Below, one piece after another: positions 56,836-64,000 of a stretch of DNA of 64,000 nt. The translations under genes were made by a program, and so were the position numbers. Each line of letters starts with the position of its first letter. Within the stretch, counting starts at the first letter, position 1. The stretch is from the NCBI RefSeq assembly GCF_029962835.1, contig NC_080577.1, positions 5,828,001 through 5,892,000 of the forward strand, written 5' to 3'. This stretch comes from Magnolia sinica (Eukaryota; Streptophyta; Magnoliopsida; Magnoliales; Magnoliaceae). Under the pieces are notes generated by a model. The model made no database searches and was not told where the DNA came from. It saw nothing but the letters and a program-made list of their open reading frames with translations.

Positions 56836-57899
56836 GGAAGATGAAGATAGTATCTACAAAATAAAATGGGGAGGTATGATACAACAACAAGTAAAAAAGA
56901 ATGGTGGCCCCTCTTTCTGTTTGCCTCAATTTAGTAATACATGTAGCATATGTGTATGTCAATCCGAACTGTCCAAATCATGGGGTGCATTGTGGAGTGA
57001 GTACTGCTTGAGAATCATAATGATGGAATGATACAAAGCCCATTGGCGGGCATCCAATGAACGGTTGGAAAGGAAATGGTCTGTGGCCAAATTTAATGGG
57101 CAAAACAGATGGTTGTCTAATCGGTGTCATTTTAAGGCTATGCTCCACATCCACGATGGGGGCAGACTTCAAAATTCTGCGTTGACCTTCACAAACACCA
57201 TGTATATGGTGGGAGTTCCCACACACAAAGTGGGCCCCTTAATTTATTAGTAATATAAAAGGTGTGTGTGTCAAACACGAGAGAAGATTTCTTTTATCAA
57301 TAAGAAGACTTGCCCAAAACTACCTAGTATAGCAACAAACTGCCAAAACCATGGCATTCCACCAATTAAAGCTGCATGGCAATTTCCACAATGAAGATGG
57401 ATACAATGATGCCAGAAATAAAAACCTAGAATATAAAAGAGAACAAAGAAAATAGATAATGAAGAGAAGAAACTAAGGAAACAAAAGAACTGGAAATTTC
57501 CTTACATCCCCACATGACAGATTTCAATGTCATCCCTGTCTGTTTATTGCAGTTTAAGATTGCAGAATTTGCAGCTGTGCTCCTGCTTACTTTTTGAAAT
57601 AAAAAATAAAAAATCATTAGGGCAAAAATGCCTTCACTGTGGCACGTAGCACTCTTGAAGATGGATGCTGGATAATGTAGGATGCTTGAAGCTGTACGAT
57701 GGCACATGGCACATTGGCACACGTGGCATGCATGAAGATGGACGGTGACACGTGTGGCACATGTTGCACACTGACAAATATGGCACATGTACGGCGCTTG
57801 AAGATGCACATGGAGATGTTAGCATCTGATTGTATCACTTAATGTATGAGGTGTAAAAGTGGAAATGTAAATAATTCTTTTTCTTTGAAAAGGAAATAG
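56836..57899. other. Upstream region of NAC copy A; small tandem repeat
   Basis: No clear TATA box was found in the expected place. At 57630-57820 a degenerate repeat of about 30 bp recurs five or six times ('GGCACATG', 'GCTTGAAGATG', 'ACGTGTGGCACATG'). It produces cysteine/histidine-rich spurious frames on the minus strand. Confidence 0.45.
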
Positions 57900-58880
57900 G
57901 ATGGAAATCTATTTTCGTGGAAATGGGCCATTTCTTCAGATCACAAGTACGGTGTTTCAACAAAAATGCATCTCTGATCTTTTATTTCAGCACATCCAAG
58001 CAAGCCCTAAAAGGAGCTCAGAGAGCTATCAACCAAATCTCCAGAAACGGTTTTGCACCAATGTAGGAATAGGAAGCTCCTCTAGTTGGATTATATGTGG
58101 TTAGTAAAATTCCAGCAGTTAATATAGACTATGAACAGGGAACAGAACTTCTTGCCAGAGAAAACAAGTGGTTGCTGATGGATGATTGGAAGGAGGAAAG
58201 AACATCAGAAGGTTGGATAGTCAGCTCAAAATCTCTGCAAACCACAGGAAGTGAGGAGTCCCACCAAAACATGCGGAAGTCCCACCACCAGATTTTCAGC
58301 CCTAGGGAAACTCGAAAACACTAAGTTTATTCATCCTTAATCATATTCAAGAGTACCACATGTGCCAGTATGCATAAGCTACCACAACTGTGCATAATCT
58401 TTCTTGAAGTAAAAGAGCAAACTTAGGAAACTAGCGAGTCTAGGACTGTGATAACTTGTATAATAAGCAATAAAAAAAAGAAAATTAAACTAGACTAGGA
58501 TTCGAGAAACTTAATAAACAAGTAAACTAATTGAAATATGAAACCAATCTTTAGATGCTAAACTGCGAACAGCCCAACTACTGGAATGTTGGAACATATG
58601 GGGCCCATGGTTTGGTCAAACGGTCCAATAATTCTGTCTTGTGGGCTATGCAGGCTGTGCAGCAGGTCCAACAATCTAATTGTGTGGTCATGAGGACTCC
58701 ACAGGCCAACTTATGCATAATCAGTTGACACATGTGGGCCCAAAGGCTGATCAAGCAGCTTGTGGGCCCCATTCTTTGATCAATCATGGCGGAAACATGT
58801 GATTGGATGCATCCATTCCTGCCGGCTTCAAAAGAAGTTGGCCTCAATTTCAGCTTTCATGCTACTCCATCACCATGATC
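57900..58880. repeat. Diverged direct repeat, copy 1 (partner 61390-62250)
   Basis: The order of shared words is the same in both copies: 'TCCAGAAACGGTTTTGCACCA' / 'TCCGAAACAGATTTGTGCCA', 'CAGCAGTTAATA' / 'CAGCAGTTGATA', 'TATGAACAGGGAACA', 'CCAGAGAAA', 'TTCATCCTTAATCATATTCA' / 'TTCATCATTAACCATATTCA', 'AGGAAACTAG', 'CTTAATAAACAAGTA' and 'GGGCCCATGGT'. Divergence is high (perhaps a quarter of sites). It could be an old segmental duplication or the two ends of an ancient element. No coding is recognisable. Confidence 0.6.
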
Positions 58881-59390
58881 CATCTTTGTATCACTTCCAC
58901 TTTGGCTTCTGATGGAGATCGTGATATAGACTCACTTGTCATATTCATATGAAATTTGTCAGTACTACACCCATATCTTACACTTTCATGCTAACTGTTT
59001 CCTCTGTAAGAATGATATTTTGGTGAAAGAGGGTATGAGTAGCTCCACTCTTTTACATTGGAAATCAATCCCTCTTTTTTAAGGGCTTTGACCTAACATA
59101 ATTCCTCTTGACACATAATATCATTTCATTTTATTCTCTGTACCTTGGGCCATTGTCCCTGTTTCCTGGTATGATCATCACATCCATACATGCTTTGGTA
59201 ATGTGTCCAGTGCCCATCCTTGATTAACATTATGATCCATCTCCATCTGTTGATCCATCTACAGATGCCTCGATTCTGGAGGCGTTCCAATTTTCTAAAA
59301 GATCCTGGCTTTCGTGCATTGTTGAGTCATCCGAGATCCTTTTGATGACCTATTTTATCAGATCGATTGCATAAGGCCTGCAGTAGCAAT
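58881..59390. other. Non-coding stretch between repeats
   Basis: I see no gene or known repeat here. Confidence 0.35.
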
Positions 59391-60325
59391 GGAACTAGGG
59401 AAAGTATACAGAAAAGAGAGTTCTTTCTATTATATTAGCATTATTAGTTAGTGATCCTGCCCCAGTGAGTCCTTTCTTCCATGGTGAACTGTTGTCACCA
59501 GTCCTACATTTTGTCTCTGTGAACTGAGAAGGGGGTGCTCGGCAATGAAGAGGATTGTACCACAAGAGAAGCAAGGAGGTCAACCTGTTTCAAACATGCA
59601 ACATGGATTGTGGCAATGCAATGGAGTTGAACCCTCATGTTGATCCGAATGAATCAGTCTTTCCACAGAGGTAAATCTTTGCCTGCCAGGTAAGAGGATA
59701 GCAAGTTAACTCTGTTGATTTATCCGTTGGTTCACTGGCATCCTCTTCATGTTTGTCATATCTGATTTTGATGCTTCTTTGGATACTTCCTTCTATCAGA
59801 GTTTCTCCCTTCTGTTTACAGAAAAGAGAATTCTTTCTATTATTTTAGCATTAGTTAGTGATCCTGCCTCAGTGAGTCCTTTCTATCAATAGCAACGGAA
59901 CTGGAAAAAGTATGCAGAAAAGAGAGTTATTTCTATTTTATTAGCATTAGTTAGTGATCCTGGCTCAGTGAGTCCTTTCTTCAGTGGTGAACTGTTGTCA
60001 CCAGTCCTACATTTTGTCTCTGTGAACTGAGAAGGGGGTGCTCGGTAATGAAGAGGATTGCACCATGAGAGAAGCAAGGAGGTCAACCTGTTTCAAATAT
60101 ACAACATGGATTATGGCAATGCAATGGAGTTGAAGCCTCATGTTGATCTGAATGAATCAGTCTTTCCACAGAGGTAAATCTTTGCCTGCCAGGTAAGAGG
60201 ATATAGCAAGTTAACTCTGTTGATTTATCCATTGGTTCACTGGCATCCTCTTCACGTTTGTCATATCTGATTTTGATGCCTTCTTTGGATACTTCTTCTA
60301 TCAGAGCTTCTTCCTTCTGTTTATC
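59391..60325. repeat. Tandem duplication, period about 506 bp
   Basis: 59391-59820 and 59897-60325 are close copies: 'GGAACTAGGGAAAGTAT' / 'GGAACTGGAAAAAGTAT', then 'AGTGATCCTG', 'CAACCTGTTTCAAA', 'CAGTCTTTCCACAGAGG', 'TTTGCCTGCCAGGTAAGAGG' in both. Between them, 59819-59895 is a third partial copy of the first 75 bp. By eye the similarity is over 90%, so it is much younger than the flanking 57.9/61.4-kb repeat. Confidence 0.85.
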
Positions 60326-61389
60326 TCATACCCTTCAGTTCTGGTGTACAATGACAGATTTGTTGCCATTGGTTCTTGTTCTAATATATTCCCTGTTTCT
60401 TATTCAAAATCTTTTGGCACAAGCAACTGTATCCTAGTTGGACAGCAATTTGCTGCAACACCTCTTGCATCTCCTTACATGGCGATCCTTCCAACATCCT
60501 TGGTGTGCAGCATTTCCGACTACTTCAACATCTCTAAATAACATAAGTAATAGGGAAGATTATCATAAGGAGTGGTAGAATATGAATAGGGACTGGCATA
60601 TTGGTAATAGTTTTTGGCTGTCGACCTGAACTCAGATGTGCTCAAAAGGAGACAAATATAGAGTGAAGTGGTAGAGAAAGAAGAAGGAAATGAACAGGTA
60701 GGTGATTACTTATAATTGGTAACAATTTGATTGATGATAGTATGAGGAAGAGTACCAAACGAAATCCAACTGGATCAATTATCAGCAAAGATTACAGGAA
60801 ATACGAACTGATTTATTAAAAGATAAAACTATATGTAGATTGCTAACAGTTATCAATCAATATCCAGCAGTAAAGATATGATGACAAACATCTATAAATT
60901 GGTCTAATAGATCAGATTTTGCAAACAGCAAAAATGGTTGTGAAGTATGACAATAATACAAGATTGTACAAATTGATTCAAGAAATACCAGCTTATCTCT
61001 CAAAAAAGAACTAGAGAAACTGAGAATGTGCTGGAAAAAATTGTATCAATTACTTAAAAACCAAAATTTAAATGTCTGAAGAGATTAGCAGCACGATCTA
61101 TTGTCAGCATCTTAGGAAATCCAGTCGATCAGAGCTTCTTAAATAGGTTGCAGATGATGAAAACAGTTAGTCAGGATTTGAAAGCAAAAACAGAGCTTAG
61201 ATTGAATGGATCAAATTGAATAAAAATAAATAAAAGGATAAAATAAGTCCTAAGGTATTAAGTTGCTTGATTACCAAATGTGATGCAGGACAATCCAGAA
61301 AGAAATTCCATAAACTGTTCTGCAATCTGGGCACAGAAAAAAAATAAAATAAAATAAAAAGAAATTCCGGCAAGATTTTTTTTTTTAAT
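60326..61389. other. Non-coding stretch, no gene recognised
   Basis: AT-rich. The 65-codon frame at 60344-60541 has no domain I know. An A-rich run lies near 61335-61360 and a T run near 61376-61386. Confidence 0.35.
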
Positions 61390-62250
61390 TTGAGGATGAT
61401 AGAAAAAGTTCCAGCAATAATTTCTGCTTCTAAACATAAATTCTATCAGCTAGATCTTCCGAAACAGATTTGTGCCATTGTAGTTAGGGGAATCTCTTCT
61501 AGCTGATGGATTATATAGGCATTAAAATTTCAGCAGTTGATACCACGTATGAACAGGGAACAAATAGAAACTGTTACCAGAGAAAGCACGTGAGGCAGTG
61601 GATAATTGGAGTATAGATGGAAGGATGAAGGGATAGCAGGGTGGGAGGATAGACCGCGAAATCACTACAAGCTGTAGATAGTGTGGGGTTGCACCACATT
61701 TGTGGGAGAGTCTCACTTCTGGATTTCCAGTTGCAAGAAAAACAATGAGACGCATAGCTTAATTCATCATTAACCATATTCAGAAATTGAGTGTAATCCT
61801 TCTCAAAATAAAACAAGAAAACTTAGGAAACTAGGGAAAGTAGGACCGGAAAAAAGAAAAAGAAACTAGAAGTAGGATTCTAAAACTTACTAAACAAGTA
61901 TAATAATTGAAATCAGAAACTAATCTTTCAATGCAAAACTTGCTAAAAGCCCAACCATGTGAATCTTGGACCATATAGGACCAAGGTTAGTCCAACTGTT
62001 GGGTCTGGACTGTGGGCCCCATGGTTGGTCCAACAAAATAGTGTGGTCTTGAAGACCCCACAGGACCACAGGTCAACTGGATCACTTTTATGTGATCAGT
62101 TGTCTCAAGTGGCCCCCAAGGTTAATCGGGCAGTTTGTGTTTCCCCATTCATTGATCAACAGTGGGGCATATCTGTAATTTTGCCTGTTAGGATATTTAT
62201 GGTCATACCAAATTTGACAATTACGAAATTAATTGGTGGATAGAGAATCA
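61390..62250. repeat. Diverged direct repeat, copy 2 (partner 57900-58880)
   Basis: See the words shared with copy 1. This copy lacks the first about 80 bp of copy 1 and has a T-rich left edge. Confidence 0.6.
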
Positions 62251-62329
62251 GATGTTGCTAATGATCATTTGAGAATTCCTAGAGAAGACCCTTTCAGGGT
62301 GACTATCTTGAACAATTCACTTTGAGAGG

Positions 62330-62530
62330 CACCTCAGTGGCTTACAAAAAGGCTGGAAGGGATAAAGGTTACTAGTTTGAGGATCCGTTTGTCTAGAGGA
62401 CCAAGGGCAGTTCCAAAATAATGCCAACTTGGGAGATGACCATTCAACAGCAAGGAATTAATCAGACTAAAAGGCAATTGGCCATTAACGATCAGCATTG
62501 AGATTCCTGGAGATGACATATTCAAGTGAC
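62330..62530 (-). pseudogene. Possible relic of a leucine-rich-repeat receptor gene
   Basis: The minus strand reads GQLPFSLINSLLLNGHLPSW followed by GTALGPL and then FIPSSLF. This recalls the 'SGQLPFSL...L.G.LPSW.G.AL..L.....F.G.IPSSL' rhythm of plant LRR receptor-like proteins, with repeats shortened and frame lost. It rests on pattern only, and chance is possible. Confidence 0.3.
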
Positions 62531-63789
62531 TGTCAAGAACCTCTTTTTTTTTCTTTTCTTTTGAGCAAATAACTGAAATTGTATTGGAAACAAGAAAAGA
62601 AAAGAAAGTACAGGAGGCCAAGAACCCAACTTGGAATAACAGCGACACAAAAGGAAAGAAAATAAAATGAGTCAACTTTAAAGATGGCAGTGATAGTCAT
62701 TTTCAAAGGCAACTGAGTAGGAATCCAAAATCTATATAAGGAGATGATAAAAATAAAAAATGGAAGTAACAGAAAGTTCCTAGTGAAGTAGTGAGTCAAC
62801 TTCTATGTTTCAAAAACAATAGATGATAAATGAGTACTTGCATGAGCACATGAAATACAGGGTATTGTTAATCAAATTAATTTGGTCAATAGATCTGGAA
62901 AGATGAAACAGAGATGTACTTCTAGACTGCCATATGATCGTTGCATGGCAATGAAACTTTAACGATTTTTTTTATTATAAGACTACTACTTGATTGGCTA
63001 TATTATATGCCCATTTAGGAAGCAACTTAAGCAGATCATGGGATTGCAAAGATGAGGATGTTCAGTTGGAGGCAATGACTCGGAAGGATAAAGCGAAGCA
63101 TGAGGACATCCAAAGTCAGCTAATAGAAGCCTTGATAGGAGACAAAATGATGGACAACCTATGGTTCGTCCATATGCTATAAGAACCAAAGACAAACCTA
63201 ATAAGGAGTTAAACTTTGACTAGGGTCGAGGCAGTGGAAGGGTATATGAAGGCTTGTACACAGTCATCATGTACAAATAAATGATGCCACACACCCCATG
63301 ATAAAAATGGAGTAGCAAAATCGAAAAAACAAAAAAACAAAATTGAACCCTAGTAGGAATGGCATATTTGATGCTACTAATTAATTCAGGACTTAGCTTT
63401 AGTTTTGGTTGGAAGCGATATTAAACATGACATCCCAATAGGAGACCATGAAAACCTCATATGAGAGAAGGTAAAGTAAGACTCTGGACCTACATGCCTT
63501 AACGTGTGGGGATGTGGAGCTTTTGTAAGGATGACTGATCTTAAAATACCTAAGAACAAGTGTGTTTTCTGAGTATACCATTTAATAATAAAGCATACAG
63601 ATGTTTAGACTAGTAGAATAATGGTTGTCCCTATAAGTTCCATAATGAAATTGGTGAATCCTGAATTTTATGAGAAGATACTTAAAAGACCATTTCTATT
63701 TTCTATGTGATTATGAAGTTTTTCTAGGCAAATTATGTCATAATCAAAAAGAAAAGCAAACCAAGATAGTGTAATCCAAAGCCACTTCC
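62531..63789. other. Non-coding or intronic stretch
   Basis: No confident gene. The 62-codon frame at 62994-63182 (plus) is charged (AMTRKDKAKHEDIQSQ) but has no known domain. If the frame at 63790 belongs to a spliced gene, part of this stretch is its intron or leader. Confidence 0.35.
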
Positions 63790-64000
63790 ATGTCAATAGA
63801 TGAGACTCTTTCCTCCGCCTTGAAAAATGTGAAGCCTGACAATTTCAGCACCTTGCCAAATTCTGAAAAGTCAACACCATTCATGGAAAAAATGATGCTG
63901 CACGGATTCATATGCAATAGCTGGGGGTTTCATTTCGCCTTTGTATGCACAACGGAGCTCGAAATGTGGCTGACCTATGTTGAAAAGTTTGAGAAGCAAG
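63790..64000 (+). CDS. Partial open frame, product unknown, runs off the edge
   Basis: From an ATG at 63790 the frame stays open for 70 codons to the window end. It encodes a mixed, protein-like sequence: an acidic start (MSIDETLSSALKNVKPDNF), a hydrophobic/aromatic middle (MLHGFICNSWGFHFAFVC) and a charged end (ELEMWLTYVEKFEKQ). Codon use and the lack of low-complexity tracts look like an exon. An in-frame stop lies just upstream, so either this ATG is the start or the exon begins downstream of a splice acceptor. I do not recognise the family. It does not resemble a NAC protein or a transposon protein I know. Confidence 0.45.
   Translation, partial: MSIDETLSSALKNVKPDNFSTLPNSEKSTPFMEKMMLHGFICNSWGFHFAFVCTTELEMWLTYVEKFEKQ

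Noticed and set aside
57426-57838. Cysteine/histidine-rich minus-strand frames resembling a zinc-finger protein
   Set aside because: The pattern comes from the degenerate 'GGCACATG' tandem repeat. Cysteine spacing follows the DNA repeat and not a zinc-finger rule.
57900-62250. LTR pair of one retrotransposon
   Set aside because: No retroelement coding lies between the copies, TG...CA ends and primer or polypurine sites were not found, and the interior is a separate tandem duplication. Kept only as direct repeats.

Overview
This window is plant nuclear DNA. It has intron-containing NAC transcription-factor genes with plant GT-AG splice sites, a microRNA164 target site, Ty1/copia retrotransposons, LINE and SINE fragments, and very many small inverted-repeat DNA transposons. 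A dispersed core built around 'ATGGATGGACGG...GTGGATAAAACACATACATCATGGTGGGCCC' recurs about twenty times. From memory this motif is abundant in woody magnoliids (laurel/magnolia relatives), so I suggest a magnoliid or another early-diverging woody angiosperm. That is an inference from repeat style, not a species call.

Layout. 1-4.4 kb: non-coding DNA with MITE fragments. 4.38-11.89 kb: one full-length but decayed Ty1/copia element on the minus strand, with two 0.48-0.49 kb LTRs, a PBS and a PPT. 12-25 kb: non-coding DNA with two SINEs, several Mutator-like MITEs (two with clear 9-bp target duplications) and a truncated copia remnant beside a minisatellite. 25.15-30.21 kb: a complete CUP-SHAPED COTYLEDON/NAM-type NAC gene on the plus strand (three coding exons, 338 residues, miR164 site in exon 3, a 3.5-kb transposon-filled intron 2). 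30.2-42.5 kb: transposon-rich DNA with more MITEs, a LINE RNase H fragment, long (TA)n and a poly(A) stretch. 42.5-56.8 kb: three related, divergent NAC loci on the minus strand. They are a pseudogene (42.83-46.56 kb), a compact gene (50.43-51.76 kb, 260 residues) and a larger gene (53.92-56.81 kb, 442 residues), separated by transposons. 56.8-63.8 kb: mostly unidentified non-coding DNA with a 506-bp tandem duplication and a diverged 0.9-kb direct repeat. 63.79-64.0 kb: an open, coding-like frame that runs off the right edge.

How the parts relate. The CUC-like gene would act in organ-boundary and meristem formation under miR164 control. The minus-strand NAC trio looks like a local duplication cluster evolving fast. 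All three share a phase-1 / phase-0 intron plan where it can be seen. Their last exons differ by internal tandem duplication (207 bp x2 in one, about 130 bp x4 in another), and in the 260-residue gene the C-terminus and stop seem to come from an abutting transposon. A Mutator-like MITE lies just upstream of that gene's TATA box.

Limits. All exon models come from reading splice sites and frame by eye. Divergence values are visual estimates. No database search or expression data was used.
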